Under the pieces are notes generated by a model. It made no database searches, was not told the DNA's origin, and saw only the letters and a program-made list of their open reading frames with translations. From an uncultured Eggerthellaceae bacterium (GTDB lineage Bacteria > Actinomycetota > Coriobacteriia > Coriobacteriales > Eggerthellaceae): a stretch of 49,330 nucleotides of DNA. Shown one piece after another: positions 25,866 through 34,405 of the stretch. The stretch covers positions 1 through 49,330 of the forward strand of contig CAKUFS010000014.1 in the NCBI GenBank assembly GCA_934648845.1, written 5' to 3'. Made by a program: the position numbers and the translations under genes. Each line of letters opens with the position of its first letter. Position 1 is the stretch's first letter.

Positions 25866-26951
25866 ATGACGCGTGTGTACAATTTCTCTGCTGGTCCGGC
25901 AATGCTTCCCGAAGAGGTTCTGAAAGAAGCGGCGCAAGAAATGCTCGATTATAAGGGCACAGGCATGTCCGTCATGGAGATGAGCCATCGATCGAAGGCG
26001 TTCGACACTATTATCACCGAAGCGGAGCAGGACCTGCGCGATCTTGTTGGCATTGGCGATGATTACGAAGTCATGTTCTTGCAGGGCGGCGCTTCGCAGC
26101 AGTTCGCGGCTGTTCCTATGAATATGCTGCAAACGGGCAAGGCAGACTATATCGTATCGGGCAACTGGTCGAAGAAAGCCTACCAGGAAGCATGCCGTTA
26201 CGGCGATATCACGCTGCTGGCCGATTCCAAGGGCGCGAATTATTCCTGCATTCCCGCATTTGACACGTTCACGCCGTCGAAAGACGCTGATTATCTGTAC
26301 CTTTGCTACAACGAGACCATCACGGGCACCACGTACCGCAAGCTTCCCGAAACGGATGCACCCGTTGTGGCGGATATGTCTTCGTGCTTCTTGTCGGAGC
26401 CCATTGACATCGAAAAATTCGGCGTGGTCTACGCGGGTGCCCAGAAAAACGTTGGCCCCGCAGGTGTTGTGATTGCCATTGTGCGCAAGGACCTTATTCG
26501 CGACGATGTAATGCCCGCAACGCCCACCATGCTGAAGTGGAAGACGCAGGCCGATGCGAAGTCGCTGTATAACACGCCGCCGTGCTATGCCATTTACATT
26601 TGCGGCAAGGTGTTCAAGTGGATCAAGTCCATTGGCGGCCTTGAGGCCATGCAGATGCGCAACCACGAGAAGGCCGTGCTCCTGTACAACTTCCTGGACA
26701 ACAGCAAGCTGTTTTCGGGCACTGCTGCAAAAGAAAACCGCTCGATGATGAACGTGCCGTTTATTACGGGCGATGACGTGCTGGACAAGGAATTCATTGC
26801 CGCTGCGGCGAAAGAAGGCCTGGTGGAGTTGAAGGGCCATCGCAGTGTGGGCGGTATGCGCGCTTCCATCTATAACGCTATGCCGCTTGAGGGTGTGCAA
26901 AAGCTTGTTGCGTTCATGGAAAAGTTTGAAAACGAGCACAGCAATAAATAA
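25866..26951 (+). CDS. serC: Phosphoserine aminotransferase
   Basis: 361 residues, the usual SerC length. It converts 3-phosphohydroxypyruvate and glutamate to phosphoserine with PLP. Characteristic text: NFSAGPAMLPEEVL at the N-terminus, MEMSHRSKAF, FLQGGASQQFAA (phosphate loop), the Schiff-base lysine in YAGAQKNVGPAG, and the C-terminal GGMRASIYNAM. AAGGAGT lies 8 nt before the ATG. A TACAAT -10-like element lies about 50 bp upstream without a clear -35. serA follows 123 bp downstream, so the pair covers the first two steps of serine synthesis. Confidence 0.97.
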   Translation: MTRVYNFSAGPAMLPEEVLKEAAQEMLDYKGTGMSVMEMSHRSKAFDTIITEAEQDLRDLVGIGDDYEVMFLQGGASQQFAAVPMNMLQTGKADYIVSGNWSKKAYQEACRYGDITLLADSKGANYSCIPAFDTFTPSKDADYLYLCYNETITGTTYRKLPETDAPVVADMSSCFLSEPIDIEKFGVVYAGAQKNVGPAGVVIAIVRKDLIRDDVMPATPTMLKWKTQADAKSLYNTPPCYAIYICGKVFKWIKSIGGLEAMQMRNHEKAVLLYNFLDNSKLFSGTAAKENRSMMNVPFITGDDVLDKEFIAAAAKEGLVELKGHRSVGGMRASIYNAMPLEGVQKLVAFMEKFENEHSNK

Positions 26952-27074
26952 TGGCAGATGGCGGGTGTCGCTATGCGTTGACAGCGCAGAAAATGTCCCG
27001 CAACCTGAAGAAACAGGCAAGAAGAGACGCGTGCAAGACATTTGCGCTCTTTGATGGAAAGGAATTGCGCCACT

Positions 27075-28652
27075 ATGTCGCTTAAAGTACTGGTTACCGA
27101 TGTCATCGCTCAATGCGGATTGGATTATCTGCGCGAAAAAGCGTTAGAAGTCGATGTTCATCTGGGACTTTCTACCGAAGAGCTCATCAAGATCGTTCCT
27201 CGCTATGATGCGCTTATCGTTCGTTCCCGCACGAAGGTCACGCGCGACGTTATCGATGTGGGCAAGAACCTGAAAATTATCGGTCGTGCGGGCTTGAGTA
27301 CGGAAAACATCGATATTGCCGCGGCATCCGAGCGGGGCATTATCGTGTGCAACGTTCCCGACTCCAATATTACGTCGGTGGCGGAAATGACCATGTGCCT
27401 TATGCTTATGTGCGCGCGCAACGCTGCTCAGGCAAGCGCGAGCATGAGTCGCGGCCAGTGGAACCGCGAGCAATATACCGGCATTGAGCTGTATGGAAAA
27501 ACCCTGCTCATCGTGGGTTTGGGTCGTTTCGGCGGGCTGGTTGCGCAGTATGCGCGCGCATTCGGCATGAACGTTTTAGCGTATGATCCGTATTGCAGTT
27601 CCGATCGTGCGGCGCAATTGGGCGCAAAGCTGTGCGCTACGCTTGCCGAGGCATTGCCGCAAGCGGATGTCATTTCCCTGCATTTGCCGAAGACCGTTGA
27701 GACAACCGGCATGATTGGGGCGGAAGAGTTTGCCGCAATGAAGACGGGCGTCATTCTTTTGAACGTTTCCTATGCGGGCACGTGCGATATGAAGGCGCTT
27801 GCCGATTTCGTGGCTGCGGGCAAAATCGCATCGGTTGGCATTGACGTTTACGATGAAGAGCCGTGCACGGATTCGCCGCTTTTGGAGTTTCCCCAGGTTG
27901 TGCTTACGCCGCACTTGGGTCCCGAAACACATGATGCTCACAACAGCTGCTCGTCCCAGATTGCCGAGCACATTTATGCTGGTCTTTCGGGCTCGCTTGT
28001 TCCCACGGCGGTTAACCTTTCGCAGGTGCCTGCGGAAGTAGTCGATAGCGTTGGGCCCTACATTGTGGCGTGCGAAACGGCTGGTGCAATTTTGGGACAC
28101 CTTGATGCCGCTATTCCGCGTTCTCTTACCGTGACTACCGCTGGCAAGCTTGCGAATTGCGATGCAACGGCGTTGGCGGCTGCATCGCTTAAAGGCTTGC
28201 TTTCCAGCCGCGAAGTTGAGCACATCACCACGGCAAACTACGAAGTCATGGCGCGTTGCCATGGCATTTCGGTATCGTGTTGCAACGGTCTTTCGCGCCA
28301 GGGTTATTCGGCGCAAGTTGACATTGCGGCTGGTGATCAATGTGTGTCCATCGTAGTGCCCGACGGCGTGTCTTCTATGCGTCTTGTATCTTTCTTGGGC
28401 TATGACATCGATATCGTTCCTACGCGTAATTCCGTTATTTTCGAGTATGTTGATGCGCCGGGCCGCATTGGTCTTATCGGTACGATTTTGGGTGCTGCGG
28501 GTGTGAACATCACCACCATGCAGATTGGCACGAAGCCCGCGGAGAAAACGGCGCTGGTATACTTGAACGTGGATGATAAGGTGTCCGAAGACGTTATGCG
28601 CGATATTGCTCAGCATATCGACCTGATCAACAGCTGGCAGATTTCGCTGTAA
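27075..28652 (+). CDS. serA: D-3-phosphoglycerate dehydrogenase-like protein, substrate Arg replaced
   Basis: 525 residues with the long SerA architecture: split catalytic domain, NAD-binding domain (VGLGRFGGLVA), an intervening domain and a C-terminal ACT domain (IFEYVDAPGRIGLIGTIL). SerA oxidises 3-phosphoglycerate at the entry of serine synthesis; ACT usually senses serine. The acid (DVYDEEP) and histidine (TPHLG) of the catalytic set are present. However, the conserved NAxRG box, whose Arg holds the substrate carboxylate, reads NVSYAGTCD, with Tyr at residue 233. RAGVGVDN is likewise RAGLSTEN. Either this lineage uses a different residue or the substrate differs. The location next to serC argues for serine synthesis. 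AAAGGAA lies 10 nt before the ATG. Confidence 0.88.
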   Translation: MSLKVLVTDVIAQCGLDYLREKALEVDVHLGLSTEELIKIVPRYDALIVRSRTKVTRDVIDVGKNLKIIGRAGLSTENIDIAAASERGIIVCNVPDSNITSVAEMTMCLMLMCARNAAQASASMSRGQWNREQYTGIELYGKTLLIVGLGRFGGLVAQYARAFGMNVLAYDPYCSSDRAAQLGAKLCATLAEALPQADVISLHLPKTVETTGMIGAEEFAAMKTGVILLNVSYAGTCDMKALADFVAAGKIASVGIDVYDEEPCTDSPLLEFPQVVLTPHLGPETHDAHNSCSSQIAEHIYAGLSGSLVPTAVNLSQVPAEVVDSVGPYIVACETAGAILGHLDAAIPRSLTVTTAGKLANCDATALAAASLKGLLSSREVEHITTANYEVMARCHGISVSCCNGLSRQGYSAQVDIAAGDQCVSIVVPDGVSSMRLVSFLGYDIDIVPTRNSVIFEYVDAPGRIGLIGTILGAAGVNITTMQIGTKPAEKTALVYLNVDDKVSEDVMRDIAQHIDLINSWQISL

Positions 28653-28759
28653 GGGTTGCGTGCGGCTTTGCACATCGCAAAAACCGCTGAAAGCAGCGCC
28701 GTTACCGCCGCGTTCAAACCGTTCACGCGCGCAGGCGTTAATTTCCGCATGTGAAGAAC

Positions 28760-28788
28760 TTGTGCATTGAGCAAGAGCGTGCTAAACT
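28760..28788 (+). promoter_or_regulatory. Candidate promoter of the rimP-nusA-infB operon
   Basis: TTGTGC (28760-28765), a 17-bp spacer, then TAAACT (28783-28788). It lies in the 253-bp gap before rimP and leaves a leader of about 110 nt. Confidence 0.55.
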
Positions 28789-28848
28789 ATTCAGGCACAT
28801 GTGAAGAGCTGCGGTGAGCGCCTTCGCACAATACTTTCGATTTTCAGA

Positions 28849-28876
28849 GAAAGTGGGCATTTGCCCGCTTTCTTTG
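28849..28876 (+). terminator. Leader hairpin before rimP (possible attenuator)
   Basis: GAAAGTGGGCA (28849-28859) and TGCCCGCTTTC (28862-28872) form an 11-bp stem with one G-T pair and a 2-nt loop, followed by a short T stretch. It lies between the promoter and rimP, where early termination could be relieved or imposed by NusA made from this operon. Regulation is inferred. Confidence 0.55.
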
Positions 28877-28905
28877 TATATTAGGAGAAAAAGAGGGAGG
28901 GACCA

Positions 28906-29385
28906 GTGCTGACACATAAAGAACAATCGCTGCTTGATGCGCTTGCACCCTTGGCGCAACAGCATGGCATTGAGATTGTTACTGTTGAGGTAACGGGCTC
29001 AAAGAAATCCCCGACCATTCGCGTGTATATCGACACCGATCACGGTGTTGGCTTCGATGAGCTTTCCGAGGCGCAAACGTGGATCAATGAGACCATGGAG
29101 CGCATCGACCCGTTCCCGGGGGCGTATATGTTGGAGGTTTCCTCGCCGGGAATCGACCGACCGCTGCGAACCCCCGAGCATTTCAACCGCTTCGCCGGGC
29201 AAACGGCGGTGGTGAAAGCGTCGAAGGGCATCAATGGGCGCTCGCAGTTCACCGCGGTGATTGCGGGAGCGGATGACGAGAAGCTTACGCTTGATGATCA
29301 GGGAACTTCGATTGAAATTCCGTTTGAGCTTATCAAACGAGCCCATTTGAAGGGCGTTATCGATTTCAGTGAGAACAAAAAGTAA
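28906..29385 (+). CDS. rimP: Ribosome maturation factor RimP
   Basis: 159 residues. RimP helps assemble the 30S subunit. The N-terminal domain has GIEIVTVEVTGSKKSPTIRVYID, then the family box YMLEVSSPGIDRPLRTPEHF, and a C-terminal Sm-like barrel ends near FELIKRAHL. The GTG start at 28906 follows GAGGGAGG closely. First gene of an eight-gene operon running to ribF; nusA begins 34 bp after the stop. Confidence 0.95.
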   Translation: MLTHKEQSLLDALAPLAQQHGIEIVTVEVTGSKKSPTIRVYIDTDHGVGFDELSEAQTWINETMERIDPFPGAYMLEVSSPGIDRPLRTPEHFNRFAGQTAVVKASKGINGRSQFTAVIAGADDEKLTLDDQGTSIEIPFELIKRAHLKGVIDFSENKK

Positions 29386-29419
29386 AACGAACAAGAAAGT
29401 AGCAAGGAAAGGAACTATT

Positions 29420-30622
29420 GTGGCAAATTCTGAATTGATCGAGGCTTTGCAGGCTTTGGCCCACGAGCGCAAGATCGATGAACTGTATCTTATTGAGCGC
29501 TTGGAAGATTCTCTGGCGAAAAGCTACCAGCGCATCTTGGATCTGGAGTGGGATGCAAGCGTGACTATCGACCGCTCCACGGGCAAAATCTACGTGTACG
29601 AGATGGTTCCCACCGATGAGCCCGATGAAGAAGGCGAGTACCATGAGTTCGAGCCGCGCGACGTTACGCCGAACGACGTGAGCCGCATTGCTGCTCAGAA
29701 CGCAAAGAGCGTTATTGCCTCCATTGTGCGCGACGCAGGTCGTCAGTCCATCTACCGCGAGTTCAAGAGCCGCCGCGGCGATTTGGTAACGGGTACCGTT
29801 TTGCAGGGCACAAACGACTTTACCATCATCAAGATTCGCGATGGCGTAGAGGCCGAGCTGCCGCATTACGATCAGAAGAAATTCCCCACCGAGCGCAACG
29901 AGCGTCCGGCAAATGAGCATTATCGTCACAACCAGCGTCTGAAAGTGCTGATCATCGACGTGCGCGATCCCAACGCTGAAGAGCCGAAGGCAAAAGGCGA
30001 GCAGGGTCGTCCCTCTATCGTGGTCTCCCGTACGCATCCCGATTTGATTCGTCGCCTGTTCGAAATTGAAGTTCCCGAAATCTACGATGGCCTGGTGGAA
30101 ATCAAGTCTATTGCGCGCGAACCGGGCGAGCGTTCTAAGATTGCCGTGTATTCCCGCGAAGCGAACCTTGATCCCGTGGGCGCCTGCGTTGGCCCCAAGG
30201 GCAGCCGTGTTCGCATGGTGGTGGAAGAGCTGCGCAACGAGCGTGTTGATGTTATTCAATGGAGCCCCGATCCGGCGGAATACGTTGCCAAGGCGCTTTC
30301 TCCTGCAAGGGTCTCTCGCGTTACCGTTGACGAAGAAAATAATTATGCAACCGTTATTGTTCCTGATGACCAGCTTTCTTTGGCTATTGGCAAAGCGGGC
30401 CAGAACGCTCGTTTGGCTGCGCGTCTGACTGGCTGGCACATTGACATCAAGAGTGCTTCTTACGCTGGCGAGCCGTTGCCTGCAACCGAGAACATGCTTA
30501 TTGATGAAGATGATGAAGAGCAGGGCGGTTTCTGCGAATACGTGAGTAGCGATGGCGTTCGCTGCCGCAACCATGCGCGCCCCGGCAGCAGCTTCTGCGG
30601 CATTCACGCATCCGAGGCATAA
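29420..30622 (+). CDS. nusA: Transcription termination/antitermination protein NusA with Cys/His tail
   Basis: 400 residues from GTG 29420, which follows AAAGGAA; an earlier in-frame ATG at 29369 overlaps rimP. NusA binds RNA polymerase and nascent RNA to tune pausing, termination and antitermination. Present are the N-terminal polymerase-binding domain, the S1 domain (RGDLVTGTVLQGTNDFTIIKI), KH1 (VGACVGPKGSRVRMVVEEL) and KH2 (LSLAIGKAGQNARLAARL). After KH2 the usual acidic repeats are absent. Instead there is an extension at about residues 372-396 with the spacing C-x8-C-x2-H-x7-C-x2-H (CEYV, RCRNH, FCGIH), which looks like a small zinc site. Confidence 0.95.
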   Translation: MANSELIEALQALAHERKIDELYLIERLEDSLAKSYQRILDLEWDASVTIDRSTGKIYVYEMVPTDEPDEEGEYHEFEPRDVTPNDVSRIAAQNAKSVIASIVRDAGRQSIYREFKSRRGDLVTGTVLQGTNDFTIIKIRDGVEAELPHYDQKKFPTERNERPANEHYRHNQRLKVLIIDVRDPNAEEPKAKGEQGRPSIVVSRTHPDLIRRLFEIEVPEIYDGLVEIKSIAREPGERSKIAVYSREANLDPVGACVGPKGSRVRMVVEELRNERVDVIQWSPDPAEYVAKALSPARVSRVTVDEENNYATVIVPDDQLSLAIGKAGQNARLAARLTGWHIDIKSASYAGEPLPATENMLIDEDDEEQGGFCEYVSSDGVRCRNHARPGSSFCGIHASEA

Positions 30623-30627
30623 CGGAT

Positions 30628-30930
30628 ATGGGCTTCGTAGAGCAGGCGAGCGCGCCGAAGCGCCAGCGCAGCTGCATTGGCTGCGCTCAGAAAAACCCCA
30701 AGCAGCAGTTGTACCGCATTGTGCGTACGCCCGAGGGACGCATCGCGTTTGATAAAACCGGGCGCCTTGCCGGGCGCGGCGCGTATGTCTGTTCGCTTGA
30801 ATGCTTTGAAAAGGCAGTCAAGCAGGGAAGATTAGCTCGCAGCTTGAAGTGCTCTATTGAAGCCGACTCCTACCAAAATGTCCGCGACGAGCTTTCCGCG
30901 CACCTTGCCGAAAGCTCCCCTGAAGAATAA
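30628..30930 (+). CDS. ylxR: YlxR family RNA-binding protein (RnpM-type)
   Basis: 100 residues. Key text is RSCIGCAQKNPKQQLYRIV near residue 14, GRLAGRGAYVC and the basic KQGRLARSL, all standard for YlxR. In Bacillus the homologue (RnpM) binds the RNase P RNA. It lies five bases after nusA and just before infB, the conserved nusA-ylxR-infB order. The extreme N-terminus (MGFVEQASAPKRQ) is slightly longer than usual. Confidence 0.93.
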   Translation: MGFVEQASAPKRQRSCIGCAQKNPKQQLYRIVRTPEGRIAFDKTGRLAGRGAYVCSLECFEKAVKQGRLARSLKCSIEADSYQNVRDELSAHLAESSPEE

Positions 30931-30940
30931 GGAGGCTAGA

Positions 30941-33754
30941 ATGCCTGGAATGCGTGTTCATGAACTAGCAAAAGAATTCAACATGTCAAGCAAAGAGATG
31001 CTTGATTTGTTGGCAGAGATGAATATCCCTGCCAAAACCCATGCGACTCCGTTGAAGGAAGAAAGCGTGGAGGAGGTCCGCAAGAAGCTTTCGCCCGAGA
31101 TCAAGCAGCGCGCCGGCGAACTCGACGATGCTGAAGCAGCCGAGTTGGCGAAAAAGCAAGCGGAAGAAGAAGCGAAAAAGCAGGCCGAAGAGGCTAAGCG
31201 CCGCGCTGCCGTAGAGGCGGAGCGCAAGCTGCGCGAAGAAGAGCGCGCTCGTCGCGATGGCGCGTTGGAAGACGAAGAAGCCGCTGTCGGGAAGATGGAG
31301 CATACGCCCAGCAAGCATGCACCCAAGGTTTCTGCGTTCCAGAGCTTGGCAGACCAGATTGAGGCCGAGCGTGCGCGTGTTGAACGCGAAAAAGCCGAAG
31401 CGGAAGCACGTGCGCGCGCTGAAGCTGCCGCAGCAGAAGTGGCGAAGAAGCGTCGCGTGGAGGAAAACCTTCGTAATCGCGAACAGCGTCATTCATCTGC
31501 GAAAGCAACAGCCGGGCAGCCGCAGCAGCATGAAAAGCCGAAGCGCGTTCCTACGGTTGCCACAACGAAGACGTCGAATAAGTTCAGCTCGCTTCTTAAT
31601 CAGATCGAAGCCGAACAGCAGCGCATGCAGCACGATGCGAAGATGGAAAAAGAAAAGGCGAAAGCCGCTTCTTCGAAGGGCGCAAAGTCCAATCGTAATG
31701 CGTCGGGCGCATCTGATGAGACACCGGCCAAGAAGAAGGGCCGCAAGCGCGTAGCTGAGCCCCAGGTAGACGAACTGGTGCAGGCTCCGCATGAGGAAGG
31801 CCCCGATCGTTACGCGCAGATGGCCGTTCAGGCTGAAAAGCTGCAGCGCGATAAGGTGCTTGCCGAGGCGCGTGCCGCTGTTGCCGCTGCTTCCACGGAA
31901 GGCGAGGGTCGCCGTAAGAAGCGCAAAGAGAAGCGCGCGAAGGAAGCACGTGAGAAAGCCGAACAGCAGGCAATCGAGCGCGGCTTGGATCCCTCGCTTG
32001 TCCTGGACGAATCGGTTGTTGAGATTCCCCAGGGTGCAAGTGTTTCCAAGTTTGCCGAGCTTATTGGCGTGCAGCCGAATGAAGTTATCAAGCGTTTGTT
32101 CATGCTTGGTCAGGTGCTCACGCTTACGCAGTCGATGAGCGATGACCTGATTGAGCTTATTGCCGATGACTTGAATAAGAAGTGCCGCGTGGTATCTCCC
32201 GAAGAAGAATACGCGGTGGTCTATAACGACTCCGATGAAGATTTGAAGCCGCGTCCGCCCGTTGTTACCGTTATGGGTCACGTTGACCACGGCAAGACGT
32301 CTTTGCTTGACGCCATTCGCCATTCCGGCGTTGCGGCAGGCGAAGCAGGCGGCATTACGCAGCATATCGGTGCTTCGGTGGTTAACTTGATGGATCATCA
32401 GATTACGTTCATCGATACCCCTGGTCACGAGGCGTTTACGGCAATGCGTGCCCGTGGTGCGCAGGTCACTGACGTTATCATCTTGGTTGTTGCAGCCGAT
32501 GACGGCGTTATGCCGCAGACCATCGAGGCAATCAACCACGCGAAAGCGGCAAACGTGCCGATTGTTGTTGCGGTGAATAAGATCGATAAGGAAGGCGCGA
32601 ACCCCGAACGTGTGCGCCAGGAACTCACGCAGTACGGCATCATCCCCGAAGAGTGGGGTGGCGAGAACATGTTCGTCGACGTTTCTGCGAAGAAACATTT
32701 GAACGTGGACGAGCTGCTGGAGACCGTTTTGCTGCAGGCTGACGTTTTGGGTCTGCGCGCGAATCCCGATGCGCTTGCTTCTGGCTTCGTTATCGAGGCA
32801 AACCTGGACAAGGGTCGTGGCCCCGTTGCTACCGTTTTGGTGCAGCGCGGTACGCTCAAGCCGGGCGACACGGTGGTTGCCGGTACGTCGTACGGCCGTG
32901 TGCGCGCACTGGTGAACCCGAAGGGCGATCACGTGAAGGCCGCGTATCCGTCTGACCCGGTTGAGATCCTGGGTCTGAACTCCGTTCCCACGGCGGGCGA
33001 CGAATTCCGCGTGTTCGAAGACGAGCGCGATGCCCGCAAGCTGGCGGAGGAGCGTGCGCTGCGTGCCCGTTTGGCGGAGCAGGAAACGAAGAGCCATATG
33101 TCGCTTGACGACCTGTTCAACCGCATTGAAGAGGGCAAGCAGACCGACTTGAACCTGATTATCAAGGCCGACGTTCAAGGTTCCATTGAGGCATTGCGCG
33201 ACGCCTTCGACAAGATGGATCAAAGCGAAGTCAAGATCAACATCGTGCATGCGGCCGTTGGTGGCATCACCGAGACCGACGTTACCTTGGCTGCGGCGTC
33301 TGACGCCATCATCATTGGCTTCAACGTGCGTCCGACCGGCAAGTCGAAGCAGCAGGCCGAGAAGGAAAAAGTCGATATCCGCTTGTATCGCGTTATCTAT
33401 CAGGCGCTCGAAGACATCAACGCTGCACGCGTTGGCTTGCTCAAGCCGGATATCGTCGAAAAGGATACGGGTATTGCCGAAGTTCGCGATGTTTTCCGCG
33501 TTCCCAAGGTTGGCAACATCGCCGGATGCTATATTGTTGAAGGCGAGCTGAGCCGCGATGACCAGGTACGCGTGGTTCGCGACGGCACCGTTATCTTCGA
33601 AGGTGTTTTGTCTTCGTTGAAGCGCTTCAAGGACGACGTGAAGTCGGTCAAGCAGGGTTACGAATGCGGTATTGGCGTGAATGGCTACCAGGATATCAAG
33701 GTGGGCGATACCATCGAAGGCTTCCGCAACATAGAAGTCGAGCGCACGGAGTAG
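30941..33754 (+). CDS. infB: Translation initiation factor IF-2
   Basis: 937 residues from ATG 30941, six bases after GGAGG. IF-2 is a GTPase that places fMet-tRNA on the 30S subunit. It has the N-terminal IF2N module (MRVHELAKEFNMSSKEMLDLL) and then a long charged, Ala/Glu/Lys-rich linker (about residues 75-380) typical of actinobacterial IF-2. A second IF2N-like motif follows near 400, then G1 GHVDHGKTSLLD, GGITQHIGAS, G3 DTPGHEAF, G4 NKID and G5 SAK. Domains II-IV follow, with IVEGELSRDDQVRVVRDG. An in-frame upstream ATG at 30857 overlaps ylxR and has no ribosome site. Confidence 0.97.
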   Translation: MPGMRVHELAKEFNMSSKEMLDLLAEMNIPAKTHATPLKEESVEEVRKKLSPEIKQRAGELDDAEAAELAKKQAEEEAKKQAEEAKRRAAVEAERKLREEERARRDGALEDEEAAVGKMEHTPSKHAPKVSAFQSLADQIEAERARVEREKAEAEARARAEAAAAEVAKKRRVEENLRNREQRHSSAKATAGQPQQHEKPKRVPTVATTKTSNKFSSLLNQIEAEQQRMQHDAKMEKEKAKAASSKGAKSNRNASGASDETPAKKKGRKRVAEPQVDELVQAPHEEGPDRYAQMAVQAEKLQRDKVLAEARAAVAAASTEGEGRRKKRKEKRAKEAREKAEQQAIERGLDPSLVLDESVVEIPQGASVSKFAELIGVQPNEVIKRLFMLGQVLTLTQSMSDDLIELIADDLNKKCRVVSPEEEYAVVYNDSDEDLKPRPPVVTVMGHVDHGKTSLLDAIRHSGVAAGEAGGITQHIGASVVNLMDHQITFIDTPGHEAFTAMRARGAQVTDVIILVVAADDGVMPQTIEAINHAKAANVPIVVAVNKIDKEGANPERVRQELTQYGIIPEEWGGENMFVDVSAKKHLNVDELLETVLLQADVLGLRANPDALASGFVIEANLDKGRGPVATVLVQRGTLKPGDTVVAGTSYGRVRALVNPKGDHVKAAYPSDPVEILGLNSVPTAGDEFRVFEDERDARKLAEERALRARLAEQETKSHMSLDDLFNRIEEGKQTDLNLIIKADVQGSIEALRDAFDKMDQSEVKINIVHAAVGGITETDVTLAAASDAIIIGFNVRPTGKSKQQAEKEKVDIRLYRVIYQALEDINAARVGLLKPDIVEKDTGIAEVRDVFRVPKVGNIAGCYIVEGELSRDDQVRVVRDGTVIFEGVLSSLKRFKDDVKSVKQGYECGIGVNGYQDIKVGDTIEGFRNIEVERTE

Positions 33755-33795
33755 CGCGCTTGCAAAGGCAGTAAAAGCGATCGAGAGGAGTTCCC

Positions 33796-34179
33796 ATGAA
33801 ACAGAATTCGTCAAGTCGTAAATTGAACGCGCAGGCACAGGAAAATATCGCGAGCATTCTGCTGTTCGATATTTCCGACCCGCGCTTGAACCAGGTAACG
33901 ATTACTGGTTGCGAAGTGAGTTTTGACCGCAGCGCCTGCAACGTATTTTATGCGGCGCCGGTGGGAGAGTATGAAGAAGCGCAAGCTGCGTTCGATAAGG
34001 CGAAAGGCCGCATTCGTTCGCTTCTTGCTAAACGTTTGACCTGGCGTGTTGCTCCGGAGCTTCGTTTTATTCTGGATACCAGCGTAGATGAGGCTCAGCG
34101 TATTGCCAATGCGTTGGCGAAAGAGGAAACGCGTCCTGCGTATGTCCCGCAGGAAGAGGACGACATCTACAACGAGTAA
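33796..34179 (+). CDS. rbfA: Ribosome-binding factor A
   Basis: 127 residues, typical size. RbfA is a KH-like protein needed for late 30S maturation and 16S 5' processing. Recognisable text: SSRKLNAQAQENIASILLFDISDPRL, VTITGCEVSFDRSACNVFY, and the C-terminal WRVAPELRFILDTSVDEAQRI. An acidic end (PQEEDDIYNE) is common. GAGAGGAG precedes the ATG; it lies 41 bp after infB. Confidence 0.95.
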   Translation: MKQNSSSRKLNAQAQENIASILLFDISDPRLNQVTITGCEVSFDRSACNVFYAAPVGEYEEAQAAFDKAKGRIRSLLAKRLTWRVAPELRFILDTSVDEAQRIANALAKEETRPAYVPQEEDDIYNE

Positions 34180-34218
34180 TTTTGCTTGTTGGACAGGTTC
34201 GCGGGGTTATGATTGAAC

Positions 34219-34249
34219 AAGGGGCGTGGGCGTAAGGCCTGCGCCCCTT
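34219..34249 (+). other. Intercistronic hairpin after rbfA
   Basis: AAGGGGCG (34219-34226) and CGCCCCTT (34242-34249) pair around a 15-nt loop. Only a short T stretch follows, so it is a weak terminator or a processing/stability element inside the operon. Confidence 0.5.
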
Positions 34250-34291
34250 TGAGGATTCGCGGGTGATTCGCGTTGGTGTCAGGGTGGCTCC

Positions 34292-34333
34292 GACGCGAAT
34301 GTTGTGATGCGAATGTTGTGATGCGAATGTTGT
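34292..34333 (+). repeat. Three tandem 14-bp repeats
   Basis: The unit GA(C/T)GCGAATGTTGT is repeated three times without gaps (34292-34305, 34306-34319, 34320-34333); one base differs in the first unit. It lies in the 226-bp gap between rbfA and nrnA and is not coding. Confidence 0.9.
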
Positions 34334-34405
34334 GACGTAAACGCCGCAATGGAAGCTGCAAGAAGCAGTAAGAGTGGCGACGAAAAAAACAGTAAAGGAT
34401 GATGC

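Noticed and set aside
31493..33838. A 781-residue minus-strand open frame opposite infB
   Set aside because: Shadow of codon bias in infB; composition is implausible and no start signal is present. The same applies to long antisense frames opposite metK, rpoD, serA, ilvB, purF and nusA.
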